A stretch of DNA of 64,000 bases, from the NCBI GenBank assembly GCA_029204225.1, contig CM055095.1, positions 75,407,672-75,471,671 on the forward strand, written 5' to 3'. Each line of letters begins with the position of its first letter. Positions within the stretch are counted from its first letter, which is position 1. The DNA is from Diphasiastrum complanatum (taxonomy: Eukaryota > Streptophyta > Lycopodiopsida > Lycopodiales > Lycopodiaceae). Of this stretch, positions 49,016 to 60,262 are shown piece by piece. Position numbers and translations under genes: made by a program. The notes under the pieces were generated by a model, which was not told where the DNA came from, searched no databases, and saw only the letters and a program-made list of their open reading frames with translations.

Positions 49016-50781
49016 TTCCCACATGTCATTCAACAAGGAATTTTTCTCTACTTTACTTTCTTGTAATGATTCTAAGAAATCTATCTACAGTGCTAGTGAT
49101 CAGGAATATAAAATACATGGTATTGGATCTATTACATTATGCTTAGAATCATCTAAGAGGATAGATCTACATAATTCTTGTATGTTCCACTCATTACTAA
49201 AACTTTGCTTAGTGTTGGACAATTGATGGATAATAGACTAGATGTATATTTCAAGAATGGAGTGTGTTCCATCTTGAAAAATGATAAGTGCATGGCATTA
49301 AGCAAGGAAGAATTTTTACATTGGATGCTAATGTGGCCATTGAAAGTGTGAACATGGTTAGGGAGGAGTTATGGCATAAAAGATTAGGCCATCCTAATCT
49401 GCAAGCAATGGAGTCCATGGTCTCCAAGGAGCTTGCTCTCAACCTCCCCAAATCATTCTCAAGATGTGGCAAAGTATGTGAGGCTTGTGGCCTTTCAAAG
49501 TCTCATACCTTGACAAGATCTACCTCTCCTTTAGATCTCATTCATTCTGATGTACATTCCTTTTCACATGAAAGTAATGGAGGTGTCTTAATGTATGTGA
49601 CTTTCATAGATGATTGTACTAGATTTACTTGGAAGATCTATTTTCAAAGAAAAGTCTTGTATATGAAGCTTTTGTAAAGTTTAAATCTCTTGTTGAGAAG
49701 AAACTTAGTTCTAGCATCATAGTACTAAGACGTGATAATGGAGGAGAATATATCTCCAACAGAATGAGAGATTTTTGTGAGAGTAATGGCATACATCAAG
49801 ATCCAAGAAGTCCAAGAAGATCTACAAGACACAAGGCTGAGCCATCAAGGCTTGTCTACTTTGAGAAGGGAAAGCAAAGGGAAGACTCAAATCCTGCTAC
49901 TTCTTACTCTTTCTTAACCACAATGCTTGAAGAGCCATCTAGTTTTGAAGATGCTAGTAAGTCACAATTTTGGAGAGATGCAATGCAAGTAGAGTTTGAT
50001 ACTTTGCTAGATAATCAAACTTAAGGTCTTGTATACCTTCCACATGGGAAGAAGCCACTTTCTTGTAAGTGGATTTAAAGATTAAAGTACAATCAATTGG
50101 ATGGATCTATAAATAAGTACAAAGCTAGACTTGTTGCAAAGGGTTTTCTTTAAACTAAAGGCATAGATTATGATGAAACCTTTGCACATGTAGCAAAGCT
50201 TGTAACTATAAGATTGATCATTTGTATTGCTACTTTGTTCAAATGGGATCTTTTCCAAATGGATGTGACAAATGCATTCTTAATGGCTACTTGGAGGAGG
50301 AGGTCTACATGTTGCAACCCGAGGGCTTCATCAAAGATGGAGATGAAGACAAAGTTTGCCACTTGAAGAAAAGCTTATATGGCCTTAAGCAAGCACCTAG
50401 AGCTTTGTACTCTAGGTTGCATACCTTCCTCTACTCTTTGGATTTTGTGATAAGCTATTATGAACCTTCTTTGTATATCAAATGCAATGATGGAGAGATC
50501 ATCATCTTGGTTCTTTATGTGGATGATAGATATTGACAAGAAATGATGTTGAAAGCATAAGAAAAGTAAAAGTTACATTGTCTAGTGAATTCAAGATGGT
50601 AGATCTAGGACTTCTTAAGTCTATACTTGGAATAGAAGTTTCTAGAAGTAGTGATTGTACTTTTATTTTTCAATCAAATTATGCTACTTCCATTCTTGAA
50701 AGATTTGGGATGAAAGATTGTAAAGGGATTGACACCACTATGGAACATGGTGTAAAAGTGCTTATAGGCTCCAGGGGATAG
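49016..50781 (+). pseudogene. copia family B pol remnant (protease tail, integrase, RT)
   Basis: It starts at SSHMSFNKEFF, so the catalytic DSG of the protease is deleted. Pre-integrase LWHKRLGHPNLQAM and integrase LIHSDVHSF, FIDDCTRFTW and RDNGGEYISN follow (49288-49800). Then the frame jumps straight to the pre-RT linker PRRSTRHKAEPSRL, losing the third integrase residue and its C-terminal region. RT has DYDETFAHVA, DVTNAFLNGYLEEEVYM, LYGLKQAPRALY and intact LYVDD (50515-50530), then a frame change to FKMVDLGLLKSILGIE. It ends near 50765 where another element begins. Confidence 0.92.
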
Positions 50782-52420
50782 GCACAGTTTCAATCCAACT
50801 GCATGATGGCCAAAGCAGGATGATCAGGGAGGTACTTTACGTACCAGGTCTAAGGAAAAATCTACTTTATGTTGGAGTCATTAGTGATCAAAAGTTGAAA
50901 GTAGAATTCGCCCATGATCGTTGCTTTGTGAAGGATGCGAACCAAAAGTTCAAAGTTATTGCGGATGGAGTAAGAGAGCCCAATACAAAATTGTACAAGT
51001 TGAATGCTACAATCAAGGGGCAACATGGACTTGTATCGTTCATTCCTTTGCAAACTGAGTTGTGGCACAAGAGGCTTGGTCACTTGAACTTGGGAAGCCT
51101 CAGTTTGATGAGAAAATTGGAGATGGTAACAGGATTGCCTACCATAGAAGATCACTTGAAATCGATGTGCGAATCTTGTGTATATGGGAAGCAGCATCGA
51201 GAGAAGTTCAATAAAGGGGGTGTTGCAAGAGCAAAGAACATCCTAGATTTAATCCACACAGATTTATGCGGGCTATGAGAACCATGTCCTTAGGTAAAGC
51301 CTTCTATCTCATGACCTTTATTGATGATATGTCACGTAAGATGTGGATCTACTTCTTGAAGAAGAAATCAGGTGCATTTGATAACTTCAAGAGCTTGAAA
51401 AACTTGGTCGAAAATCAGACAGGTAGGAAGATCAAAGTCCTAAGATCAGATAGTGGAGGTGAGTATAAGTCTAATGACTTCAATGATCTTTGTGATCAAT
51501 GTGGGATTAAAAGACAAATTACGCAAGCTCATACTCCTGCTCTCAATGGTGTAGCTGAGTGCAAAACTCATACGATTGTGGAAAGTGCCAGATCTATGCT
51601 AGTTGAGATGAAACTACCAAAAGAATTTTGGTCAGAATCATGTAGCACGGCAGTCTATCTTCAAAATAGAAGTCCTACCATTGCCATACCAAAGATAACA
51701 CCTGAGGAAGCATTCACGAAGAAGAAACCAAAGGTGAACCACTTGCGAATCTTTCGATGTAAGGCCTTTGTACACATTCATAAGGAAGAGAGACGTAAAC
51801 TCGATGTAAAAGCTATCAAGTGCATATTCCTAGGATATGATGATCATGTGAAGGGATATAGATGTTTGATCCAGTCAAAAACAAAATCCATATAAGTCGT
51901 GATGTTATCTTTGATGAATCCAAGATGTATGAAGACGAGGATGCTGAGAAGATAGACACATCCAGTGGGAAAGATGGTATAGTGAGGATACCACCTGATG
52001 ATGATCCATTCATTGACCTTCCGAGTGATGAACATGAGGATACATCTCAAGATACTACTACTCAACCTCAAGAAACAGGTTGGAGAGGTAGGGACAAACC
52101 TTTTGGTGCAGGAAGGATTGAAGTTATAGGTGACAAAAGCAAGGAGAAGGATGTACCGTGGGATACATTTTCACTAGGAAGCCGATCACCTGATAGAAAG
52201 CTCCCTAAGTGGTTTGAGAGATTGATGGAGAGCCGCGACATAGATGACTTTCCAGGATCATCTAACCAGGGAGAGCTACGAAGATCAACAAGAGAGACGA
52301 TACTACTTGAAAGGTATGAAGCAAATTATGCTCTTTCATCTAGCATCATTCAGCTAGCAAAGAATCCAGTGTTCCATGCGAGAACTAAACACATTGAGAT
52401 TTAGTATCACTTCATACATG
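50773..52420 (+). pseudogene. third copia pol fragment with RT deleted
   Basis: It begins abruptly in the region before pre-integrase (EVLYVPGLRKNLLYVG at 50829), then ELWHKRLGHLNLGSLS, integrase LIHTDLCGL, FIDDMSRKMWIYF, RSDSGGEYKSN and NGVAECKTHT (Cys and Lys for the usual Arg and Asn). The C-terminus KCIFLGYDDHVKGY leads into the linker RRSTRETILLERYEANYAL. Then SSSIIQ is fused directly to LAKNPVFHARTKHIEI, the tail of RNase H. The whole RT and most of RNase H (about 350 residues) are therefore missing. Frameshifts occur near 51270 and 51880. The RNase H tail resembles that at 211-414. Confidence 0.9.
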
Positions 52421-52579
52421 AGAGGCTACTGAGTTGTGAAATTCATGTTGTTCATTGTAGCACAGAAGAACAAGTAGCTGATATTTCACTAAGCCACTTA
52501 CTGGAGAAAAGTTTGATAAATTTAGATCAAAGCTTTCTATACTTAAAGTTTGTTTACTTTAAAGCTATGTATATGACTG

Positions 52580-52880
52580 TATAAAAAGTGACTCTACTTT
52601 AAGGAAGAGAGTTAGAATTAAAGTTAGAATCACTGTGTTACTGTACTGTGGGTCCTATCGGTGGATAAGGATCAGTTGGCCTCGCCACAAGGCAAGTCCA
52701 TGGGACACGCATCCTGCCAACGGCAACCTGGGTCATGCATGGGTTGCCTGAGTGAATAAATATATGTACAGTGTAATTTCATTTTGTGAAATACAGTTGC
52801 TATGTGAGCTTGCTGAGGAGAGTGTTTTCTGTCTGTGTTACTGTGTAGCATGATCTGTGTTCCTGTGCAAAGCAAATTCT
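52580..52880 (+). repeat. probable 3' LTR of the third copia fragment
   Basis: A purine-rich AAGGAAGAGAG (52600-52610) follows the RNase H tail. The next 270 bp contain a TATA-like AATAAATATATG near 52757 and repeated CTGTGTTACTGTG words. The right edge meets the family B LTR relic at 52886. No second copy was found. Confidence 0.5.
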
Positions 52881-52885
52881 AAGTG

Positions 52886-53243
52886 AAATAACTTGCTCCC
52901 ATTGGTGAATCTAAATGATGTGGCACTTTTCACACATGCCAGACCCGTTGAATCAACATACAGGTCATGCTTGTACTTGATCTATAAGTAGATTTCCTTG
53001 ATCAATGAGAAGTTGATGAGACATTGAGGTCTTATGCATTTTGCTTGTGATTTCACCATTAGAATTGTGATTTTATGCTTTGTATACTATCATTGAGTCT
53101 TGTACTTTGCTCTCTGCTCAAAGTCTCTACATCTAGATCTTGATCAAATCAATAGAACTTGTTAGATCACTTGATTTGGCAATCAACACCTCTTGAGGAT
53201 TGATTAGTACAATCAATCATTTTCATACAACAAAAAATTCACA
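52886..53243 (+). repeat. 3' LTR relic of nested family B element
   Basis: Matches 47243-47693 closely (ACTTGCTCCCATTGGTG, GTTGATGAGACATTGAG, TCTTGAGGATTG.TTAGTACA) and ends AAATTCACA at 53243. The first 400 bp of the LTR and an internal 90 bp are absent. Confidence 0.88.
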
Positions 53244-53485
53244 CCATCAACTACCAAGAATTTACTTAGTGTGAGTCAATTGCTAAGTAAAGGTCTCAAA
53301 GTGGAGTTGATGGAGATGTTTGCATGATCAAAAGGAAGGATATCTTGATTGCAAAAGTTAAAAGACAAGGAAAATTGTTCAAACTAGATGCTTGTGTTAT
53401 TGCTAACCAAGTTGGATGTGTTGCAAGAGAACAAATATCTATTCAAGAGGTTTGGCGTAAAAGGATGGGGCACCTCAACTTTTGA
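53244..53485 (+). pseudogene. copia family A pre-integrase fragment after the nested element
   Basis: Resumes family A coding: PSTTKNLLSVSQLLSKGLKV, MIKRKDILIAKVKRQGKLF, LDACVIANQVGCVAREQ and KRMGHLNF, with frameshifts. The same blocks occur at 58649-58924 on the minus strand. It passes directly into a family A LTR relic at 53487, so integrase, RT and RNase H of this copy were deleted. Confidence 0.85.
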
Positions 53486-53486
53486 T

Positions 53487-53626
53487 TGATGTTCTATTAG
53501 AGTTTGCGTCTCATTCATAGAGTAGATGTTGATTTTTCTACATTGGCAATGTTGGTGATTTGTTGTCTTTCTAACCAAAGATCAAAGGGATGATTTTGGA
53601 TCTTAATGATCTAAAACCTCTTCACG
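53487..53626 (+). repeat. 3' end of a family A LTR
   Basis: About 140 bp match 45010-45150 (CTATTAGAGTTTGC.TCTCATT, TCTAACCAAAGATCAAAGG). It stops before the terminal CA. With 44640-45154 it brackets the family A element. Confidence 0.8.
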
Positions 53627-53639
53627 TGTATCGAAATAT

Positions 53640-53945
53640 GGAACTCTTTCAGAGAATGGTGAGGAGATGAGTGACGAACAAGCTCTCAATTATCTCGATA
53701 GTAAATGTTTCGCACCTAAATCGGTCCCTAAGGAGACCACCAGGATAATCCTCTGAATCAATGGTATATTATTAGTATGATCCTAATGCCCCGATCTACG
53801 ATCCAAACCAAGCTGTGTTTATGATGCAACAATTTCCCATAATACGTGGATGCTTTATCTTTGTAGGTAAACATCCTAGTATTCGCTGCCCAGGCAAACT
53901 TAGTTTTTCACTACTGAGAGATTTACTGATTGACATTGTTATGTG
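53640..53945 (+). pseudogene. second HAD/FCP1-like relic
   Basis: A plus-strand frame reads SENGEEMSDEQALNYLDS, KSVPKETTRIIL, then TGA (53754-53756) and INGILL. The run RIIL-stop-INGILL aligns with RLVVLDINGVLL of the remnant at 38396, with the Asp codon changed to a stop. A second block reads DPNAPIYDPNQAVFMMQQF and GKHPSIRCPGKLSF, where this family usually has a RPG-type motif before its helical part. Resemblance is short and the frame has several stops. The HAD call depends mainly on the motif I match. Confidence 0.4.
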
Positions 53946-54090
53946 AGTTTGAATATGTGTTTGTAAGTCCGTAACCTATGTCTTTTTGTGATCATGATCT
54001 TTTAGTTTGCTCATTTTTTTACTTTTCTTTTTACACACTTTTACGTTATGTTTTTTCTTGCATGTCTGTCAATCAAACGCTAGGCCCTAT

Positions 54091-54235
54091 TGCTCATGTG
54101 CAATTTTCATACAAGGTAAATTCCACCGTGGCCTACAGGCCTAAACCAAAAGTCTACCAATGGGAAGAGCTTCCAGATGAAGTCTGCGATGTCATCAACG
54201 AAGAACTAAGAACTAGTCCTACGCATTCATTTTGA
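54091..54235 (+). pseudogene. possible exon of unknown protein
   Basis: Following an acceptor-like TCAATCAAACGCTAG, an open block reads AHVQFSYKVNSTVAYRPKPK and YQWEELPDEVCDVINEELR before a TGA at 54233. It is Glu/Asp-rich and unrecognised. It could be the next exon of the HAD-like relic upstream or part of another gene. Confidence 0.3.
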
Positions 54236-54239
54236 GATC

Positions 54240-55324
54240 AGGCAGTTCAAGTATATGACATGCATCACAATACTAGAGATGGTTTATTTGTGGGTCAAAT
54301 TTGGGCAAAATATGAAAATTGGAATAGTACAACTACGTAAGGAAAATATTTGAAATTTATAGCCGACTTGTTTTTTTAAGCAACCAACTTGTTATGTTTC
54401 ACTACCTCATGTAATAACTTCTATTTCTATCAAATCAATTTATTACTCTCATAATATGTCGTGAATGCCTTCTCATAATGCTAAAATTGTTGACATAAAG
54501 TAAATAAAAGACAATATGACATTTTCATTAAACCTCAAAGAAAAAAATAAAAAATTGAGATAATTTTTATTTTTCAATCCAAATTTTCACTTTGATGGCA
54601 AGGCCTTTGTGGCATAATGCCACAACATTCTTGTTCCAAGTAATTTCCATGAGAGTATGCTCTCCACCAATACAATAGGTTGGATTGCGGATCCTTGACC
54701 TTAGAGTAAGAGCCATGCAATTATTAACTTCAATTTTTTTTTCCATTTAAACCTTGGATCTACCTTGCAAAATGCTTTTGTCCATACGTTATGTAGTCTC
54801 TTCAACTAGGTTGGCCTACCCCACACGAAAACCTTTATGTTCTCCAACAAGATAGGCCCACCATCACATGAAAATCTCTATCAATGCTTTTCGTGCATCA
54901 TTAGGCTAATGTTAAAACATCGTGCCTCTTTATGCCATGTAAGGGCCATAGTCATATGCAACATAATGCTTACACTTTCTCTAATATTAGTGAGAACACA
55001 AAGCTGGATTGTAAGTTATTCTGTTTCCAATATCTTCAAGTTCCAAGATACTTGTTGGGAGTCAAGTAGTAGTTCGTGCTTCAAGAAAGTATGAAGGTAT
55101 GTGTTCAACATCTCATACCAACTTGATGCAAAACATAAAAAACTACCCAACTCAGATTAATATATCACTTGGTTGGTGAATTTGAAGTTTCGGTTAGACA
55201 ATTGCAAGATGGTTACATTACATTTTTAACATTTGTATATATATAGTTCTAGTTTTCAATACAATATGTCGAAAAAAAGACCACCACATATTCTTGGGCA
55301 CCACATCTTTTTAAATATAACAAG
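54240..55324. other. no gene recognised
   Basis: AT-rich sequence. Frames at 54837-55094 and others show no domain. Confidence 0.4.
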
Positions 55325-57910
55325 AATTCCAGGAGCCGTTGTCAGCTTATAGAATTCTGAATACCGTAAATTAGCCTTTTGGCAGTGTGAGAGATCGTAA
55401 GAGTGCAATATTGTCAGAAGCTTGACAAAACTATTTTAGCAGAAATTTCTAGATGCGCATACCTGGTGGGCCGGTGGCAAACGGCACAGAAAACCTCAGT
55501 ATACTTGGATCAAAGATCCATGAAGTGGCTGACAATATGTGCAAGCTGAGAATGAGGCTGTAACCCAGATTACTCAATATTTAGAAGTCCGTCACTTTCA
55601 ACTTTCCTTTGTTCCTTCCGTAGTACATTGAAACCTTACAGATTCACCAGAATGAAGCTTACCAGCACGACGTCATTTATATCCAATCATAGTAAGTCAT
55701 CTCGTAATTGACCAACAGTAATTTTCTAAAGTTTGTCAGATTGTCTTAGAGTAATACTGAACTTGGAACACAAATTTCAGTACGACACATGAATTACAGA
55801 TAAAATACATTAGCCTGTCAAAACTGTTCCCACTTCTCCATAAGCAAACTAGTACCACAGTCGTTCAGTCTGCTTGCTTGAGCTTCTCGCCATCGAGTCC
55901 TTACAGGATACTCGGGGAAGATGACACTACAATGTCATATACATATATTGTCAAAAAAGACGTTGTGTCAGCAATAATTTAACAACCAGCTGTAACGCAT
56001 TTCCTCCTTAAACAACAGTTAGTATCGTTGTTAGTGCCTTGCCGCTTTACTGATTTAGAGTACAAAGAAAAATATTGAAATTTTATTATTACAAAGGTTG
56101 ACGTTCTTCTAGCATAATGTACCACTTTGCCGTATCTCTATAAACTTACCAACGACCCTGGAAATCCCAGACGGATGATACTCGTAGCAAGAAGACGACT
56201 CTCGTGTTCCTTTGAAAGCAAGTCATAAGTAGGCGAAGTTTTCTTTCGGAAAAAAAAAAACATGTACCTGTGAAGTCCTCTCAAACATCTTCAAAAAATT
56301 CGTTAAGCACCTGGTATTTGACTTCGATTTGGAAACAAGGGAACCTGGAAACATGACGTTCATACTAAAAAGGCATATGCAGCATTGAAAAGCAAGAGAC
56401 TCAATGGCAGAATCGCAGATGTCATGTCCCGTCTAAGACCAAGCTGCACAAAAAAAATTAATGAATAGCAATGACAGTGACCTCAATCAAGCCACCAGAC
56501 AGACGTTCTAAGTCGTCGAAATTTTCACGATAGAAAGGTCGAGGTCCTAGGTTCCCCTGTTTCCATATCAAAACCAGCCACCAATATTTCTGAGAATAGA
56601 TCATAGAGAACGAAATACATATATATTCGCCATCTCAGGTTTCCATCGCAATAATTTGGCAATGATATAAGTTCTTCTTAGAAGATGGAAATGCTATTGA
56701 GACAAAGACCTATAGCATAATCGGCCAAAACGTAAACCTTGTGATATCCTGGAAAGCGCCAACAAATCGCTTATCCAAAACATTATCGCTATTGCAATCT
56801 CGAAGAGACAGCTGGAGAGAGACCATTAAACTGGTTACAGGCGGGCAGGTGAATAGTGACGTGCAGAATGTATTCGCATATGAGCCTATTGCGTCATGCT
56901 TTGCGAGCCTCCTTAGTCTCGGGAAACTGGCAAAGTATAGGAATAAAATCTACATAATTTCTCATAAATCGATATTATAAAATCTTCATCGAAAAGTTAA
57001 AAAAATGCAGCCCTTTTTTAAATAACTCAAAAGAGGTTTCCCAGCCGGGAGCCCTGGTCACTCACCCAGGTGCTTTCTTCTTGCTACACTGGTAGCACTG
57101 CACTCACGTTATAATATCAAACAAACAATTTATAATATCAAACAAACAATGGATGATGCTCCGATTTTAGGTCTGCTGGTCTGCACAACTAAGACTACAA
57201 AAAATGCGATCAATTGTGCTGTCCGACGTGTCCGTCATCTATTTCTCAATCCAGTGTTTTGACCAGAACACTAAACTTCGGCGAAGGATCTTTCTAGCTC
57301 AGGTAAGTCTACTTAAATGAAGAATACTCATTGGTATAGAGTCTTAAGGACCTGCCACTAAATCCTTTCAAAACCACATACTAGATACCGACGCAGCTCA
57401 TCCTGTCATCAGTGTAATGCAGCGTTCTCCTAACTTGCATTGTTGGTCAACTTTCCGTTACAGGAAAGCGGCAAGAGATCTGTATCTAAGATATTGCGAG
57501 CTCCACGAGGACGAAAGACTCAGCTCCACTGCCTCCACACACCGAAACCGAAAGGACTCGAGAGTCGACACTCAGATCAATTTAGAATAGCCGGAAGACT
57601 TAAGTCAACAAAGGCACACTGACACGGACTGAAGACTCAGACTCAAGTCTACGCTCCAAGTCATATCCAGATGCCACCAATGATCAGGTATCACAATCAG
57701 CTTTCATATAAAATAGTTAGGCAAACTGTTCTTTCCTAGTAGACAACGCTATGCAGCTGCTAATGCAGGCGACGGCAGACAAATTCTGCCTCGAACATAA
57801 TCAGCAATTGCCAAGCAGCCAGAAAGCAAAACTCTAGCAACGGATCATCAAAGATAACTGAGAAAATCAATCCATAGCTTAAGGTGTGTGATCCAAAACA
57901 CTAGCGAAAG
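55325..57910. repeat. duplicated segment, copy 2 (partner 19990-22720)
   Basis: Diverged collinear copy of 19990-22720 in the same orientation. Conserved anchors include GTAACCCAGATTACTC near 55560, ATTCACCAGAATGA near 55642, TTGAGCTTCTCGCC near 55880, GGAAACAAGGGAACCTGGAAA near 56330 and AGCTTAAGGTGT near 57880. The minus-strand exon-like blocks of copy 1 are mostly destroyed here, but the splice-site-like positions and two short peptide blocks remain. Confidence 0.8.
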
Positions 57911-58182
57911 GAGCAGTCGTCATGAACGTGATTGATATTTTTTATCCGTAACTGTGATCGATGTCCCAGTGGAAAAACACAAAGCCGAATCCACATGAAG
58001 AATAACAGGTGCATCACCATTGTGTATTAGGTAATGGCCAATTGGAGGGCCATTACCACAAAATAATCGGACCAAATAAATAATGGGCATTGAGGCCATT
58101 ATTGCCCAACCAAATGGCCTTTACTGTGCTTAATTTGACGTTCGCCTAATTTTTCTCTCTTGCAATGTCTTTCTCTCTCTTG

Positions 58183-58185
<3 letters not shown>
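57911..58185. other. no gene recognised
   Basis: Contains an inverted-repeat-prone stretch around GTAATGGCCAATTGGAGGGCCATTACC (58030-58060) and related GGCCATT words up to 58130. Confidence 0.4.

Positions 58186-58220
<35 letters not shown>
58186..58220. repeat. (TC)n microsatellite
   Basis: Uninterrupted TC repeats of 35 bp sit exactly at the broken end of the copia integrase that follows. Confidence 0.95.
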
Positions 58221-58221
<1 letters not shown>

Positions 58222-58223
<2 letters not shown>

Positions 58224-58992
58224 GGCTTTAACACTTTCACATAAAGTCCTATCCTTCCTTTCAGCCACTCCATTTTGTTGTGGGGTCCTTGATGTTGTGT
58301 ACTCGCTCTTGATCCCATACTCATCACAAAAGGCCTTGAACTTGGTAGATATGTACTCACCACCATTGTCATTCCTTAAGCACTTGATCCTTGTGGGAAA
58401 TTAGTTCTCCCTTGCATTCTTGAACTTAACAAAGACATCATACATTTCGTCTTTGCTTTTAGTAGATAGATCCAACAAAATCTACTAAGATCATTAATGA
58501 AAGTTACATACATCTTAGCTCCACTATTGAAAAGGCTTTGTAGATCTAGATGTAGATATAGTATAAGGTAGTCTATGTGACTTAGACAAAGCACAAGACT
58601 TGCCACTTAAAGAACTTGGAAGACCTATCACAACCTTCTTTCTAGCCATTACCTCCAATGACTTGAAGTTGAGGTGTCACATCCTTTTATGCAAACCTCT
58701 TGAATAGGTAACTGCTCTCTTGCAACACATCCAACTTGGTTAGCAATAACACAAGCATCTAGTTTGAACACCTTCCCTTGCCTTTTACCTTTTCTAATTA
58801 AGACATCCTTCCTTTTGATCATACAAGCATCTCCATCACACTCAACCTTGAGGCCTTTACTTAGCATTTGACTCACACTAAGAAAATTCTTGGTAATAGA
58901 TGGAATAGACAAGACATCCTCCAAATGAACATTTCTATTTGTAGAGAGAGAAATAGGAATTGTGCAAATCCCTTTGATTGCACACTCACCAG
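58222..58992 (-). pseudogene. copia family A pol fragment (pre-integrase and integrase)
   Basis: Minus strand, read leftward: TNRNVHLEDVLSIPS, NFLSVSQMLSKGLKV, MIKRKDVLIRKGKRQGKVF and LDACVIANQVGCVAREQ (58649-58990), then integrase AKMYVTFINDLSRFCWIYLL (58376-58606), LRNDNGGEYISTKF and TPQQNGVAERKDRTL (to 58225). Stops and frame changes separate the blocks. The frame ends at the TC microsatellite; the rest of pol is missing. It corresponds to the interrupted family A copy at 45777-53485. Confidence 0.9.
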
Positions 58993-60257
58993 TTAAAAAT
59001 CAGTTCTAATCTGATTCATTAGTATAAGCTCTAAATGTGATGATGTAATTAGTGTACAGTTTATTTGGTTTACTGTATATGGTTGTGATCAAGATGTGAC
59101 CTGTTAGGATATATTGATCGGGCACTGATCCCGTATCCGGCTACTTGGGTTAGCCGAGTAGCCACACATAGAAAAAATTAGCTTGTACAGAGTTATTTAC
59201 AGTACTTGCTATACTTGGGGGCATGTCCCAAGTTTGTCAGTCGAATTTGGCCATATTGGGCCCGACCTTAATTTGACAGGTGGTAGGCCAATTTTAGGAC
59301 ACTTGCCTTTTCATGTAGTTTGTGAATACCCTATATGTACAGTGTTTCTTTGTAATCTATTAACTTTTGTTGTGCCATCTTTGAGAGCTTGTGAGGAGTG
59401 GCTATGGTGATTGTGTGATATGATCTGCATACAGCACTAGATTCTATTGGAATTTCAACTTGGTATCAGAGCATCAGGGTGATGCAAGTATGCACGATTC
59501 GGTGGAGCTATGGGATAGCGTCTTTCACTAAGAAAAAAAGCACTCGGAGTGTCTCAGGAGAGAGGACTCCATACGGGATATCGACAGTCCAGATGGCGGG
59601 AGACAGCAAAGTTCCTTCGATCGGAGCTTTGGGGAAGATCATAATGATCGTCTAGGTGACTTTCAGGGAGAATTTACGGAAAATCTTGCAGTTTCGGTGG
59701 TTTCGGGAAAATCATCGACAGTGGGTTCAGAATTCACTGTGTTGACAGCCGTTTGACGCAACAGGGCTGCATGAGAATGCAAAGAGCAGTGATGGAGAGC
59801 CATGGCAATTTATAGGAGCAAATTTGGTTGAAAACGGAGGAAATTTGAGAAATTTCCAGTTTCATGGGGTGTTGACGGATTTCTAAAAAATTCTGCTTGT
59901 TTGTAGTCAATACCGCATCAATCAAAGAGCCGTAAATTGCATTAGATGCCTTGAGGTAGGGCGACCTCATCCAGGTAGGGAGCTGCAAGAAGATCTCAGT
60001 ATAAGACTGAGCAGAGCCCAAGAAACCTCCAGTCTTCTATCTGCTAGGGTTTTCTTCAAGGCAACAACCCTGGTTCTCTCTCAATAGAAAGCAGATTTTG
60101 TTGCTGTAGAAGTAGAAGGCAGGGCACCCTGGTACTATGTGGATGCTAGCAAAAGGCCGTGGGTGGCCGTGGAGAGGCAAGCATGCTAGAGCATATCTTC
60201 TTGAAGACATCCATAGCTATGAGAGAGAACCAGGGTTTTTGCCCTGAAAAAAACCCT
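58993..60257 (+). mobile_element. LTR, primer-binding site and leader of a copia-type element splitting the family A copy
   Basis: The stretch separates the gag (60258-60634) and pre-integrase (58222-58992) parts of a minus-strand family A element. From 59040 to 59710 it matches 12560-13200, with the LTR end before 59461, primer-binding site TGGTATCAGAGC and shared leader words GTATGCACGATT and GGAGAGAGGACTCCATACGGG-type sequence. No gag follows. The last 220 bp form a hairpin described separately. The missing family A zinc knuckle and protease show that a deletion accompanied or followed insertion. Confidence 0.7.
59461..59472 (+). other. primer-binding site (tRNA-Met type)
   Basis: TGGTATCAGAGC follows the LTR end AATTTCAACT. 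The related site at 12936 has one change. Confidence 0.88.
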
Positions 60258-60262
60258 AGCAG
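60041..60262. repeat. inverted repeat, 46-bp arms, 222 bp overall
   Basis: 60041-60087 (CTGCTAGGGTTTTC...AACCCTGGTTCTCTCTC) matches the reverse complement of 60217-60262 with a few changes. The outer edge of the right arm is where the family A gag reading frame breaks. It could be a small MITE-like insertion or a structured leader. Confidence 0.75.

Larger units (their letters stand above)
46843..53243 (+). mobile_element. copia family B element nested in family A
   Basis: An LTR at 46843-47693, a primer-binding site, gag, pol fragments and a partial second LTR at 52886-53243 interrupt the family A reading frame exactly between its protease end (46842) and its pre-integrase region (53244). 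This is nesting of one retrotransposon in another. The 3' part of the inserted element has been replaced or invaded by a third copia fragment (50773-52880). Confidence 0.85.

Noticed and set aside
46838..53248. Target-site duplication of the nested family B element
   Set aside because: The five bases on each side (ATATA and CCATC) do not match, so no duplication can be claimed.
59734..60021. 95-codon minus-strand frame
   Set aside because: It lies in the leader of a plus-strand LTR element, has no known motif, and the related leader at 12.9-13.2 kb does not keep it.
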